Positions 1 through 8,713 of a stretch of DNA of 64,000 bases are shown one piece after another. Source of the stretch: Streptomyces sp. NBC_00663 (GTDB lineage: Bacteria > Actinomycetota > Actinomycetes > Streptomycetales > Streptomycetaceae). The notes under the pieces were generated by a model. It was not told the origin of the DNA, searched no databases, and was given only the letters and a program-made list of their open reading frames with translations. The DNA is taken from positions 9,610,001-9,674,000 of the forward strand of contig NZ_CP109027.1 in NCBI RefSeq assembly GCF_036226885.1, read 5' to 3'. Each line of letters opens with the position of its first letter. Position 1 is the first letter of the stretch. Made by a program: the position numbers and the translations under genes.

Positions 1-1578
1 GTACGCATCGACTTCGACCTCGCCACGGACCCCGGCCGCGCCGCTGCCCGTCGCTTCCTCCAAGAGGCCGCCGCCCTGGTCGTCGCGCACGGCGGCACGC
101 TGTCCGGCGAGCACGGTGACGGGCGGGCGCGCGGTGAGCTGCTGGAGGTCATGTACAGCCACCGGATGATCGGGGCGTTCGCTGCCTTCAAGAAGGTCTT
201 CGACCCCGAGGGACTGCTGAATCCGGGCGTCATCGTGGCCCCGGCTCCGCTGGACGCCGACCTCGCACTGCATCAAATCCAGCCCCTGGCAACCGAGTTC
301 ACCTTCCCGCACGACGAGGACGGCTTCGCGGGCGCGGCCCGCCGCTGCGTCGGCGTCGGCCGCTGCCGCAGCGACGCGGGCGGCGTGATGTGTCCCAGCT
401 ACCGGGCCACCGGGGAGGAGAACGACTCCACGCGGGGCCGGGCCCGCCTGCTCCAGGAGATGGTGCGCGGCGAGACGGTGAAGGACGGCTGGCGCTCGAC
501 CGAGGTCAAGGACGCCCTCGACCTGTGCCTGTCCTGCAAGGCGTGTTCCAGCGACTGCCCGGTCGGCGTCGACATGGCCACGTACAAGGCGGAGTTCCTG
601 CACCAGCACTACAAGGGCCGCGTGCGACCCCGTTCGCACTACTCCCTGGGCTGGCTGCCCCTGACCTCCGCGCTCGCCGGATGGGCAGCCCGCCCGGTCA
701 ACGCCCTCCTGCGCGGACCGGTCGGCACCCTGCTCGCCCGCCTCGGCGGCGTCACCACGAAGCGCAGGATCCCGGCCTTCGCTTCCCGGCGCACCTTCCG
801 CAAGGTCCTGCGCCAGGCGAAGAACGGCGAACCGGCGAAGGCCCTGCTCTTCGTCGACAGCTTCACCCGCGCCTTCCGGCCCGAGGTCGCGGGCGCCGCG
901 AGCCGGGTACTCGCCGACTCCGGAATCCCCTGCACGGCCGAAGACGGCCTGTGCTGCGGTCTGACGTGGGTGAGCACCGGCCAGCTGTCGGTCGCGCGCC
1001 GCATCATGACCCGTACGGTCGCCCACCTCGACAACGGCGACGAGCGGCCGATCATCGTGGCCGAGCCCAGCTGCGCCGCCGCCCTCAAGCGGGACGTGCC
1101 CGAACTCCTCGGTACCGACGCCGCCCAGCGCGTCGCGGACCGGGTCCACACCTTCACCGGCGCGCTGACCGACCTCGCCGACCCCGGCTGGACCCCGCCC
1201 CCCGTGCCGACGAGCGTCGTCCTGCAGACCCACTGCCACGAGTACGCCACCTTCAAGGGCCGCCGTCCCGCTGACCTGCTGCGCCGGCTCGGCGTGGACA
1301 AGGTCGACGAGGCCGAGGGCTGCTGCGGACTGGCCGGGAACTTCGGCTTCGAGGAGCAGCATTACGACACCTCGATGGCCGTCGCCGACCTGGCACTGAA
1401 GCCCCGCCTCGACGCCATCGACCAGGCCGCACCGGCCGTCGTCGTGGCCGACGGCTTCAGCTGCGCCACCCAGATCGACCATCTCGCCGGTGACCGGGAC
1501 ATCCGCGCCCTGCACCTGGCCGAACTGCTCGACCCCGCCGCCGACCGAACTGTCGACCGACCAGGAGTGACCCGATGA
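1..1578 (+). CDS. FAD-linked oxidase / Fe-S reductase fusion, C-terminal part (5' end outside window)
   Basis: The reading frame is open from base 1, so the true start lies upstream and about 525 residues are visible. The first residues (GGTLSGEHGDGRAR) match the end of the FAD_binding_4/FAD-oxidase_C flavoprotein fold of the GlcD/D-lactate/D-2-hydroxyglutarate dehydrogenase group. A ferredoxin-like Fe-S module follows (CVGVGRC with a later CP, then CLSCKACSSDCP). Two cysteine-rich CCG-type domains come next (GLCCGLTW; QTHCHEY and GCCGLAGNFG), as in GlcF and LutA. The protein is therefore probably a soluble 2-hydroxyacid dehydrogenase of about 900-1000 residues that passes electrons from flavin through Fe-S clusters. 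Its stop overlaps the start of the next gene by 4 nt (ATGA), which implies translational coupling. The exact hydroxyacid cannot be told from sequence. Confidence 0.88.
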   Translation, partial: VRIDFDLATDPGRAAARRFLQEAAALVVAHGGTLSGEHGDGRARGELLEVMYSHRMIGAFAAFKKVFDPEGLLNPGVIVAPAPLDADLALHQIQPLATEFTFPHDEDGFAGAARRCVGVGRCRSDAGGVMCPSYRATGEENDSTRGRARLLQEMVRGETVKDGWRSTEVKDALDLCLSCKACSSDCPVGVDMATYKAEFLHQHYKGRVRPRSHYSLGWLPLTSALAGWAARPVNALLRGPVGTLLARLGGVTTKRRIPAFASRRTFRKVLRQAKNGEPAKALLFVDSFTRAFRPEVAGAASRVLADSGIPCTAEDGLCCGLTWVSTGQLSVARRIMTRTVAHLDNGDERPIIVAEPSCAAALKRDVPELLGTDAAQRVADRVHTFTGALTDLADPGWTPPPVPTSVVLQTHCHEYATFKGRRPADLLRRLGVDKVDEAEGCCGLAGNFGFEEQHYDTSMAVADLALKPRLDAIDQAAPAVVVADGFSCATQIDHLAGDRDIRALHLAELLDPAADRTVDRPGVTR

Positions 1579-3014
1579 CCGACACACCCACGCAGTTGTT
1601 CATCGGCGGGACCTGGGTGGACGCCGCGGACGGCGCCACCATGCCCGTCGACGACCCCGCCACCGGCGAGATCCTCTGCCACGTCGCCGACGCCGGCGCC
1701 AAGGACACCCGGCTCGCCGAGGACGCGGCCGTCCAGGCGCAGGAGGAGTGGGCCCGTACCGCGCCCCGGGCACGCAGCGAGATCCTGCGCCGTGCCTACG
1801 AGATCATCCTCGACCGCGTCGACGAGCTCGCCCACCTCATGACGTCCGAGATGGGCAAGCCGCTGCCCGAGGCGAGGGGAGAGGTCGCGTACGCGGCGGA
1901 GTTCTTCCGCTGGTTCTCCGAGGAGGCCGTACGGATCGACGGCGGCGCAGGCATCCTGCCCGACGGCCGCAACCGCATGCTGCTCTCCCGCCGCCCGGTC
2001 GGCCCCTGTCTGCTGATCACCCCGTGGAACTTCCCGCTGGCCATGGGCACCCGCAAGATCGGCCCCGCCATCGCCGCGGGCTGCACGATGATCCTCAAGC
2101 CGGCCCCCCAGACCCCGCTCTCCAGCCTGGCCCTCGCCGCGATCCTCAAGGAGGCCGGGCTGCCCGACGGCGTCCTGAACGTCGTCACCACCTCCCGTGC
2201 GGGGGAGGTGTGTGAACCGCTCCTGCGCGGCGGGCGGATTCGCAAACTGTCCTTCACCGGCTCCACGCAGGTCGGACGGATTCTCCTGGCCCAGAGCGCG
2301 GACGCGGTCGTACGGACCTCGATGGAGCTGGGCGGCAACGCGCCGTTCCTCGTCTTCGACGACGCCGACCTCGACGTGGCCGTGGACGGCGCCATGCTCG
2401 CCAAGATGCGCAACATGGGCGAGGCGTGCACCGCCGCGAACCGGTTCTTCGTCCACAGCTCGGTGGCCGAGGAGTTCGGGCGGCGCCTGGCCGAACGCAT
2501 GGGCGCCCTCGTGGTCGGCCCCGGCACCCGGGACGGTGTCGATGTCGGCCCGCTGATCGACGCCACCGGTCGCGCCAAGGTCGAGGAACTGGTCGCCGAC
2601 GCGGTGGAGCGCGGCGCCGAGGTGCTTGTCGGCGGCCGTACGCCGGAAGGGCCGGGCTGCTTCTATCCGCCGACCGTGCTCGCGGGAGTCGACCCCGAAA
2701 GCCGCCTGATGGACACGGAGATCTTCGGCCCGGTCGCCGCGATCGTCACCTTCGACGACGAGGACGAGGTCGTCCGCCGCGCCAACGACACCCCCTGGGG
2801 CCTGGTCGGCTACGTCTTCACCGAGGGCCTCGACCGCGCCCTGCGCGTCAGCGAACGCCTGGAGGTGGGCATGGTCGGCCTCAACACCGGCCTCGTCTCC
2901 AACCCGGCCGCTCCCTTCGGCGGCGTCAAGCAGTCCGGGCTCGGCCGCGAGGGCGGGCGGGTCGGGATCGAGGAGTTCCTGGAGTACCAGTACCTCGCGG
3001 TGCCCGTGCGATGA
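1575..3014 (+). CDS. NAD(P)-dependent aldehyde dehydrogenase, succinate-semialdehyde dehydrogenase type
   Basis: 479 residues, full length for the ALDH superfamily. It carries the substrate/cofactor motif TPWNFPLAMGTRKIGPA, the FTGSTQVG glycine motif, the general-base motif MELGGNAPF and the catalytic cysteine in MGEACTAANRF. The C-terminal AAPFGGVKQSGLGREGG is typical of the GabD/SSADH subgroup. The start is the ATG overlapping the upstream stop, with AGGAGTGA just before it. It would oxidise a semialdehyde to an acid, which fits an amine-degradation route with the aminotransferase further downstream. Succinate semialdehyde as substrate is inferred from subgroup resemblance only. A strong hairpin lies 46 bp after the stop. 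Confidence 0.9.
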   Translation: MTDTPTQLFIGGTWVDAADGATMPVDDPATGEILCHVADAGAKDTRLAEDAAVQAQEEWARTAPRARSEILRRAYEIILDRVDELAHLMTSEMGKPLPEARGEVAYAAEFFRWFSEEAVRIDGGAGILPDGRNRMLLSRRPVGPCLLITPWNFPLAMGTRKIGPAIAAGCTMILKPAPQTPLSSLALAAILKEAGLPDGVLNVVTTSRAGEVCEPLLRGGRIRKLSFTGSTQVGRILLAQSADAVVRTSMELGGNAPFLVFDDADLDVAVDGAMLAKMRNMGEACTAANRFFVHSSVAEEFGRRLAERMGALVVGPGTRDGVDVGPLIDATGRAKVEELVADAVERGAEVLVGGRTPEGPGCFYPPTVLAGVDPESRLMDTEIFGPVAAIVTFDDEDEVVRRANDTPWGLVGYVFTEGLDRALRVSERLEVGMVGLNTGLVSNPAAPFGGVKQSGLGREGGRVGIEEFLEYQYLAVPVR

Positions 3015-3060
3015 CGGCGGTCATGCCCTGACACACGCCCCATCGAGCACCGCGCGGGCC

Positions 3061-3095
3061 GCCCCGTGCCCGGCCGCCCTGGCCGGGCACGGGGC
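3061..3095 (+). terminator. Strong stem-loop terminator
   Basis: Perfect inverted repeat of 15 bp (GCCCCGTGCCCGGCC and its complement) with a 5-nt loop, shortly after the aldehyde dehydrogenase stop. There is no long U tract, which is common for actinobacterial terminators. Confidence 0.75.
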
Positions 3096-3145
3096 ACACC
3101 TGTGTGGCGTTGCTGCGGGGGAGTGGGCGTACGCGGTCGATGTCC

Positions 3146-3256
3146 GACGGTCCGCGCTCCGGCGCCGAGGTGCTGGGCTTTCTCCGCAACTCCGTAAGGG
3201 AGTTGGGGCAGACGGTCGTCATGGTGACCCACGACTCGGGTGCCCGTCGACCGCCT
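3146..3256 (+). pseudogene. Remnant of an ABC transporter ATPase (LolD/MacB type)
   Basis: A short frame reads RSGAEVLGFLRNSVREL followed by GQTVVMVTHD. This is the D-loop-to-H-loop segment found near the end of LolD/MacB-like ATPases (normally preceded by a Walker B and LDSRSG). No Walker A, signature motif or usable start is present, so this is a decayed fragment between the terminator and the convergent IclR gene. Confidence 0.6.
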
Positions 3257-3332
3257 GGGCCGGTGAGGCGGACCCACAGCCGCTTTCCCGCAGTGCGGCC
3301 CTCTCGGCGGTGGGACGTGCTCGGCGCTGTCC

Positions 3333-4082
3333 TCAGCCCAGGTGGCGGGCGGTGATTTCCGCCGCGGTGTCGGTCACCCGCCGCCCCAGCTCGGCGAGCC
3401 GGTCGGGATCGAAGCGGGAGTCGGGCATGGAGATGCCCACGGCGGCCAGCGGCACGCCGTCACCGTCCAGGACGGGTGCCGCGATGGCGCAGACACCCTG
3501 GATGTACTGGTTGTGGTTGACGGCGTATCCGCGCTCTCTGACCCGGCGTATCTCCGCGCGTAGAGCGACCGGGTCGGTGATGGTCTCCTCGCCGTAGCCC
3601 TCCAGCGTGCCCGCTGTGAGCTGGTCGACCTCGGACTTCGGCAGATGGGCGAGGACGGCGCGCCCGGTGGCCGTGGCGTGCAGGGGTGAAGTGTCTCCGA
3701 TGGCGTGGAAGGTCCGTACGGCGTGGTCGCAGTCGACGCGGTCCACCACGACCATGCAGTGCAGGGCGTCCGGAACGGTCAGGTGGATGGTCTCGTTCAG
3801 CGCGTCACGGAGCCGCACCATCGGTTCGCGGGCGGCGGCGTACAGGCTGGAGCCCTGGAGGGCGGCGGGGCGTACGGCGAGCACGCGTGCGCCGATCTCC
3901 CAGCGGGTGGTGTCTGTCCGGTTGGCCCGCAGCCAGCCCGCCTCATTGAGCGTGATCAGGGTGCGCTGCACGGTCGATTTCGGGAGACCGAAGAGCTTCG
4001 TCAGCTCCCCGACGGTCAACGGCTGATGCTGTGCCACGGCCTCCAGCATGCGCAGTGACCTGGTCACACTCTTCATTTCCAT
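3333..4082 (-). CDS. IclR-family transcriptional regulator (first of a tandem pair)
   Basis: 249 residues with the usual IclR plan. The N-terminal winged helix-turn-helix covers about residues 1-65 (SVTRSLRMLEAVAQHQPLTVGELTKLFG in two stretches, then PKSTVQRTL). The C-terminal effector-binding GAF-like domain includes ATATGRAVLAHLP and NHNQYIQGVCAIAAPVLD. It is very similar along its whole length to the neighbouring regulator ending at 4333, so the two arose by gene duplication. Both start MEMKSVTRSLR. It is divergent from the catabolic genes and probably binds the 38-bp block upstream. The ligand is unknown. Confidence 0.93.
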   Translation of the reverse strand: MEMKSVTRSLRMLEAVAQHQPLTVGELTKLFGLPKSTVQRTLITLNEAGWLRANRTDTTRWEIGARVLAVRPAALQGSSLYAAAREPMVRLRDALNETIHLTVPDALHCMVVVDRVDCDHAVRTFHAIGDTSPLHATATGRAVLAHLPKSEVDQLTAGTLEGYGEETITDPVALRAEIRRVRERGYAVNHNQYIQGVCAIAAPVLDGDGVPLAAVGISMPDSRFDPDRLAELGRRVTDTAAEITARHLG

Positions 4083-4157
4083 ACCGGGCCCCCGGGGGTT
4101 CTGCGGACTTCGTCGGACTCACCTCTTTGACTCGCTCCCGGAGCCGCAGGCATGATC

Positions 4158-4195
4158 GTGCCGGACTCTAGCATGGCGTCCCACAATGTGGCACG
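4158..4195 (-). promoter_or_regulatory. Conserved putative IclR operator/promoter, copy 1
   Basis: A 38-bp block 76 bp upstream of the first IclR start matches, at most positions, a block at 5162-5199 upstream of the second. It contains the palindrome CCACAATGTGG followed by CAC, and a GTGCC...CTAGCA motif. Conservation in intergenic DNA at the same distance from both starts suggests an operator. It may also reflect recent duplication. Confidence 0.55.
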
Positions 4196-4267
4196 CATTG
4201 AGTTGCTGCGTGAGGCGGCGACCCCTGCGCCCGGCGATCTCCCCCAGGGCCTGCCGCGAAGTGCGCC

Positions 4268-4301
4268 GAGGGCCGACTCCCAGGCATGGGAACCGGCCCT
4301 C
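4268..4301 (-). terminator. Hairpin after the second IclR gene
   Basis: Inverted repeat GAGGGCCG...CGGCCCTC with an inner CCCA...TGGG pair, 31 bp past the stop of the - strand IclR gene ending at 4333. Confidence 0.6.
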
Positions 4302-4332
4302 GTTGCTGCGGGGCCGAGGTGCCGCTTCTTGC

Positions 4333-5085
4333 TCAGGCTCCCAGGCGGCGCCCCGTGATCTCCGCGGCCGTGTCGGCGACGAGACGGCCCCACTCGGGCA
4401 GCTTGTCCTCGGCGTACCGGGAATCGGGCATGGACATGGCTACGGTGGCCAGCGGTGTGCCGTCCTCGTCGAGGACGGGCGCGGCGATGGCGCAGACGCC
4501 CGGCCGGTACTGGTTGATGTTGACCGCGTAACCGTCCGTGCTGATCCGGCGCAGCTCGGCGCGGAGGTCCGCGGGGTCCGCCGGTGTCGTCTCGCTGTAA
4601 CGCTCCAGCCCCTGGCTGATGAACTCCTCGACCTCCGACTTCGCCAGATGGGCGAGGACGGCGCGCCCGGTGGCGGTCGCGTGCAGGGGTGAGGTGTCGC
4701 CGATGGTGTGGAAGGTCCGTACGGGGTGGTCGCAGTCCACACGGTCCACCACGACCATGCAGTGCAGGGCGTCCGGGACCGACAGGTGAATGGTCTCGTT
4801 CACCTTGTCCCTCAGCCGCACCATCGGCTCGCGGGCGGCGGCGAACAGGCTGGAGCCCTGGAGGGCGGCGGGGCGTACGGCGAGCACGCGTGCGCCGATC
4901 TCCCAGCGGGTGGTGTCCCTGCGGTTCGCCCGCAACCACCCCGCCTCGTTCAGGGTGACCAGGGTGCGCTGCACGGTCGACTTCGGGAGACCGAAGAGCT
5001 TCGTCAGCTCCCCGACGGTCACCGGCTGATGCTGGGCGACCGCCTCCAGGATGCGCAGTGATCTGGTGACGCTCTTCATTTCCAT
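4333..5085 (-). CDS. IclR-family transcriptional regulator (second of a tandem pair)
   Basis: 250 residues. The ATG at 5085 is chosen because it gives the same MEMKSVTRSLR N-terminus as the paralogue and has a GGGGGA ribosome-binding site just upstream; the frame extends further 5' but reads through the promoter. It has an N-terminal winged HTH (LTKLFGLPKSTVQRTLVTL) and a C-terminal IclR effector domain. It diverges from the flavoprotein gene at 5363 and shares the 277-bp intergenic region with it, so it is the most likely direct regulator of the catabolic operon. Differences from its twin cluster in the C-terminal domain, where ligand choice would be made. Confidence 0.93.
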   Translation of the reverse strand: MEMKSVTRSLRILEAVAQHQPVTVGELTKLFGLPKSTVQRTLVTLNEAGWLRANRRDTTRWEIGARVLAVRPAALQGSSLFAAAREPMVRLRDKVNETIHLSVPDALHCMVVVDRVDCDHPVRTFHTIGDTSPLHATATGRAVLAHLAKSEVEEFISQGLERYSETTPADPADLRAELRRISTDGYAVNINQYRPGVCAIAAPVLDEDGTPLATVAMSMPDSRYAEDKLPEWGRLVADTAAEITGRRLGA

Positions 5086-5161
5086 CCGATTTCCCCCTGT
5101 TAATCCTCGGAATCCTTGGTGGACACCCTCTTGACTCCCCTTCGTGCCCCTGCCATCGTCT

Positions 5162-5199
5162 GTGCCAGATTCTAGCACAGCGTTCCACAATGTGGCACG
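5162..5199 (-). promoter_or_regulatory. Conserved putative IclR operator/promoter, copy 2
   Basis: It contains GTGCCAGA/TTCTAGCAC and the palindrome CCACAATGTGG, 77 bp upstream of the IclR start, and matches the block at 4158-4195. On the - strand a TAGAAT -10-like element overlaps it, so binding would repress iclR. It sits between the regulator and the divergent flavoprotein gene and could control both. Confidence 0.55.
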
Positions 5200-5362
5200 G
5201 CCTCGGGAGGGATCCCCGCCGAAACGAGTCGGACTCCGAGATGCGGGCGATAGCGAGCTGTTGGGCCGCGGAGAAGCCCCAGCCCTCGTCCCAACCACCA
5301 GGAATCGAACAGCCCCACGTCGGGGCCAGCATGCGCCCCCGGCGAAACGAAAGGAAAGTCCC

Positions 5363-6499
5363 GTGTCAGCTGCCAGGAAGCGCGTCGCCGTCGTCGGCGT
5401 CGGAACGATGGGCAGCCAGGCCGCCTGGCGCCTGGCGGCCCGTGGTGCCGAGGTGGTCGGCTACGACCGCTTCGCCCCGGGCCACGACCGAAGCGCCGCC
5501 GGCGGCGAGACCCGCATCTTCCGCAGCGCCCACTTCGAGGACTCCCGGTACGTCCCGCTCCTCCAGCACGCCGACGCCCTCTGGGAGCAGCTCCAGCAGG
5601 AGACCGGCCGCGAACTGCGCAGCCTCACCGGATGCCTCCTGATGGGGCCCACCGAGCACCACCAGATGGCCACCGTCCTCCAGTCCATCGCCGAGCACGG
5701 CCTGGACCACGAGGTGCTCGACGTGGACGCCCTCGCCAAGCGCTTCCCGCAGTTCCGTATCGAGGACGGTGACGCGGCCGTACTCGACCGCAGGGCCGGC
5801 TTCATCCGCCCGGAACTGACCATCCAGACCGCCGCCCGCCGCGCCGAGGAACTGGGCGCCCGCATCCACCGCTACACCACGGTCCGCGAGATCGTCCCCG
5901 TCGCGAACGGCGTCGCGATCCGCACCGACGCCGGCAGCGAGCACTTCGACGCGGCCGTGGTCAGCCCCGGTCCGTGGGTCAACGACCTGATGCCGGACCT
6001 GCCGTGGGAGGTGGACATCCGTCGGCTGATCAATGCCTGGTACGTGCCCACCACGGACGCCTGGTTCGGCGAGGAGCGTCCGGCCTTCATCCGTACGGCG
6101 CCCACGCACCTGTACGGCCTGCCCTCCCCGGACGGCGTCTCCGTCAAGCTCGGCCTCTCCCGCGCCCTGCACCGCCCCGCCGGCGACCCGAACCAGCTGG
6201 ACCGGACCGTCGAGCCCGAGGAGCTGGAGATCTTCACTGAGCTGATCGGCCGTCACATGCCGGACCTGAACCCCGACCCGACCCGCCTCTCCGTCTATAT
6301 GGAGGGCTACACCGAGAGCAGCCGCCCGCTCGTCGGGCCCCTGCCCGGCGCCGAGAACGTCGTCCTGCTCGCCGGCTTCTCCGGCCACGGTTTCAAGCTC
6401 TCGCCCGCCTTCGGAGACATCGCGGCCGACCTGGCGCTGGACGGCAACTCGGCGCAGCCCATCGACTTCCTGTCCACCCTCGACCGAACGGAGGCGTGA
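5363..6499 (+). CDS. FAD-dependent amine oxidoreductase, sarcosine oxidase / N-methyltryptophan oxidase family
   Basis: 378 residues from the GTG at 5363, which has GAAAGGAAAG upstream; the frame is open further 5' but that part is non-coding in character. It has an N-terminal Rossmann motif VVGVGTMGSQAAW and the family motif RSAAGGETRIFRSAHFEDSRYVPL. The C-terminal flavin-binding segment is AGFSGHGFKLSPAFGD. Members oxidise secondary or N-methyl amino acids with release of an aldehyde and H2O2. The cysteine that binds FAD covalently in monomeric sarcosine oxidase appears replaced by tyrosine in my hand alignment (region SVYMEGYTESSRPLVG). It is the first gene of the transporter/catabolic chain. 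Confidence 0.88.
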   Translation: MSAARKRVAVVGVGTMGSQAAWRLAARGAEVVGYDRFAPGHDRSAAGGETRIFRSAHFEDSRYVPLLQHADALWEQLQQETGRELRSLTGCLLMGPTEHHQMATVLQSIAEHGLDHEVLDVDALAKRFPQFRIEDGDAAVLDRRAGFIRPELTIQTAARRAEELGARIHRYTTVREIVPVANGVAIRTDAGSEHFDAAVVSPGPWVNDLMPDLPWEVDIRRLINAWYVPTTDAWFGEERPAFIRTAPTHLYGLPSPDGVSVKLGLSRALHRPAGDPNQLDRTVEPEELEIFTELIGRHMPDLNPDPTRLSVYMEGYTESSRPLVGPLPGAENVVLLAGFSGHGFKLSPAFGDIAADLALDGNSAQPIDFLSTLDRTEA

Positions 6500-6504
6500 C
6501 GACC

Positions 6505-7503
6505 ATGACCTCGACGAAGAGCTCCCTGTCCGTCGGCGCCCTGAGCGCCGAGCCCGGCACCAAGGTCCGCGGCACTGTCTCCGCCGACCTGGGCACGCTC
6601 ACTGTGGACATCCCGCTGACCCTGGTCAACGGCGCCCACCCCGGCCCCCGCGTCCTCGTCACGGCAGGCGTGCACGGCGGCGAGTTCACCGGCATCGACG
6701 CGGCCACCCGGCTCGCGGCCCTGCTGGAACCCGGCGAGGTGCACGGCCAGGTCGTCCTGTGCCCGGTCGCCAACCCGCCGGCCGTGTACCAGGGGCGGCT
6801 CGGCGTCTCCCCGCTCGACGGTGTCAACATCAACCGCGTCTTCCCCGGCGACCCGGACGGCGGCCCCACCGAGCGGCTGGCCGCCTGGCTCTTCGCTCAC
6901 CTCGTCGAAGGCGCCGACGCCTACGTCGACCTGCACTCCGGCGGCATCGACGAGGTCCTCAAGGACTTCGTCGGCTACCGCCTCACCGGCGACCCCGAAC
7001 TCGACGGCAGGACGGCCGACACGGCCGGCGCCCTCGGCATCGACGACGTCATCTTCGGCATGAACACCGACGGCGGCAACAGCCACGCGGCCGCCGCCCG
7101 ACAGGGCATCCCGGCGATCCTCGTCGAGACCGGCCAGCTGGGCGAGCGCGACCCGGAGGCCGCCCGGCGGCTCGTCGGCGGCCTGTACGGGGTACTGAAC
7201 CGGCTCGGAGTCCTCGACACACGGCCCCAGGGCCCCGGGTCGCCGGTCCGCGAGTGGGTCTGGGCCGCGGGCGTCACCGCCGAGAACAGCGGCCTCTGGT
7301 ACCCGGAGTTCACCGCCGGCGACGACGTGACGTCCGGCCAGGTCATCGGCCACGTCATCGACCCGGCCGACGGCCAGGAATACAAGGTCCACACCCCCGC
7401 CACCGGACGCATCTTCTACGGAATGCGCGGCCTCACCGTCGCCCCCGGCGCCGAACTGGCAGCCATCGCCGCTCCGGCTCCCCGGATCTCCGGCGACCAC
7501 TGA
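6505..7503 (+). CDS. Succinylglutamate desuccinylase / aspartoacylase (AstE/DoeB-like) zinc deacylase
   Basis: 332 residues. The ATG at 6505 is preferred over the GTG at 6496 because GGAGG at 6490-6494 sits 10 nt before it. Zinc-carboxypeptidase fold: the metal ligands are visible as AGVHGGEF (His, Glu) and DLHSGG (His), with NINRVFPGDPDG between them. A C-terminal beta-sandwich/lipoyl-like extension is present, as in AstE and ectoine-pathway DoeB. Such enzymes hydrolyse an N-acyl group from an amino acid. A distant paralogue lies at 13058. It starts 5 nt after the flavoprotein stop, so the two are co-transcribed. Confidence 0.85.
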   Translation: MTSTKSSLSVGALSAEPGTKVRGTVSADLGTLTVDIPLTLVNGAHPGPRVLVTAGVHGGEFTGIDAATRLAALLEPGEVHGQVVLCPVANPPAVYQGRLGVSPLDGVNINRVFPGDPDGGPTERLAAWLFAHLVEGADAYVDLHSGGIDEVLKDFVGYRLTGDPELDGRTADTAGALGIDDVIFGMNTDGGNSHAAAARQGIPAILVETGQLGERDPEAARRLVGGLYGVLNRLGVLDTRPQGPGSPVREWVWAAGVTAENSGLWYPEFTAGDDVTSGQVIGHVIDPADGQEYKVHTPATGRIFYGMRGLTVAPGAELAAIAAPAPRISGDH

Positions 7504-7609
7504 ACCCACCCCCTGCAAAGCCCCCGCACGACCAGAACGAGAAACCGCTCCAGCCCGCACCCCCCACACGCATCCCCTCCCCTCGTAACGCACCACCAGG
7601 AGGCACCCG

Positions 7610-8713
7610 GTGAAGGACTTTCGGATCGACCGCAGAGTGTTTCTGCGCGGAGCAGGCGGCGTTGCCGCAGGCATCGCCGCCGCCACGTCCCTCAGCGCCT
7701 GCGGCACCGGCACCAGCCGGTCCGGCAGCAGCGGCGGCAAGGGCTCCAAGACGCTCGTCGTGCGCAACAGCGGCGGCTCCTACGGCGACGCCAACCAGCA
7801 GGCGATCTACGAGCCGTTCACCAAGGAGACCGGCATCCAGGTCAAGGTGGTGAACATCGAGTACGCCCAGATGCTCGCCCAGATCAAGCAGGGCCGCCCT
7901 CAGTTCGACGTCATCGACGACTCGATGGCCGACTTCGTCCTCTTCAAGCAGCAGGACGCGACCGAGGACCTCGACTTCGACCGGCTGAAGAACTTCAAGA
8001 GCGCGGGCATCGCCAAGACCCTGGTCACCTCCAACGCTGTCGGCAAGAACTACTGGGCCAGCGTGATGGCCTACCGCACCGACTCCTTCGGCAAGCAGAA
8101 ACCTTCCTCCTGGGCCGACTTCTGGGACACCAAGGCGTTCCCCGGCAACCGCGCCCTCCAGGCCCTGGACGCCGATCTGCCCGAGCTGGAGTTCGCCCTC
8201 CTCGCCGACGGCGTGGCCCTGGACAAGCTCTACCCCCTCGACGTGGACCGCGCCTTCAAGGTCCTGAGCGAGATCAAGCCCCACGTCCGCAAGTTCTGGG
8301 ACACCGGCGCCCTGCCCGGAGTGCTCCTGGGCCGCAAGGAGGTCGACGCCTCCAGCGTCTGGCACGGCCGCCTGGACGCCCTGATCAAGGGCGGCGCCCC
8401 GCTCGCCTATCAGTGGAACGGCGCCCGCCGGCAGAGCAACGCCCTCGGCATCCCCAAGGGCGCCGCGAACGTCGACGCCGCCTACCAGCTCATCGACTTC
8501 GCGCTGCGCCCCGAGGTGCAGGCCGCCTACGCCGAGATCTATCCGATGGCCCCGTCGGTGCCCGGCGCCTACAAGAAGCTCTCCACCACCACCGCCGCGA
8601 ATCTGGGCAGTTCCCCGAAGCACCTGGAGACCGGCTTCGACCTGGACGTCGAATGGTGGATCAAGAACCAGGACGCCGTGTCCAAGCGCTGGCAGGAGTG
8701 GACGCATGCCTGA
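7610..8713 (+). CDS. PotD-like ABC transporter substrate-binding lipoprotein
   Basis: 367 residues from a GTG with AGGAGG 5 nt upstream. The signal is a Tat type (RRVFLRGAGG) ending in a lipobox (LSAC), so the mature protein is a lipid-anchored extracellular receptor. The fold is that of spermidine/putrescine-type family 1 binding proteins (LVVRNSGGSYGDANQQAIYEP in two parts near the start; PKGAANVDAAYQLIDFALRPE near the end). Overlaps by 8 nt with the ATPase gene that follows. The ligand is probably a polyamine or other cationic or zwitterionic nitrogen compound. Confidence 0.9.
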   Translation: MKDFRIDRRVFLRGAGGVAAGIAAATSLSACGTGTSRSGSSGGKGSKTLVVRNSGGSYGDANQQAIYEPFTKETGIQVKVVNIEYAQMLAQIKQGRPQFDVIDDSMADFVLFKQQDATEDLDFDRLKNFKSAGIAKTLVTSNAVGKNYWASVMAYRTDSFGKQKPSSWADFWDTKAFPGNRALQALDADLPELEFALLADGVALDKLYPLDVDRAFKVLSEIKPHVRKFWDTGALPGVLLGRKEVDASSVWHGRLDALIKGGAPLAYQWNGARRQSNALGIPKGAANVDAAYQLIDFALRPEVQAAYAEIYPMAPSVPGAYKKLSTTTAANLGSSPKHLETGFDLDVEWWIKNQDAVSKRWQEWTHA

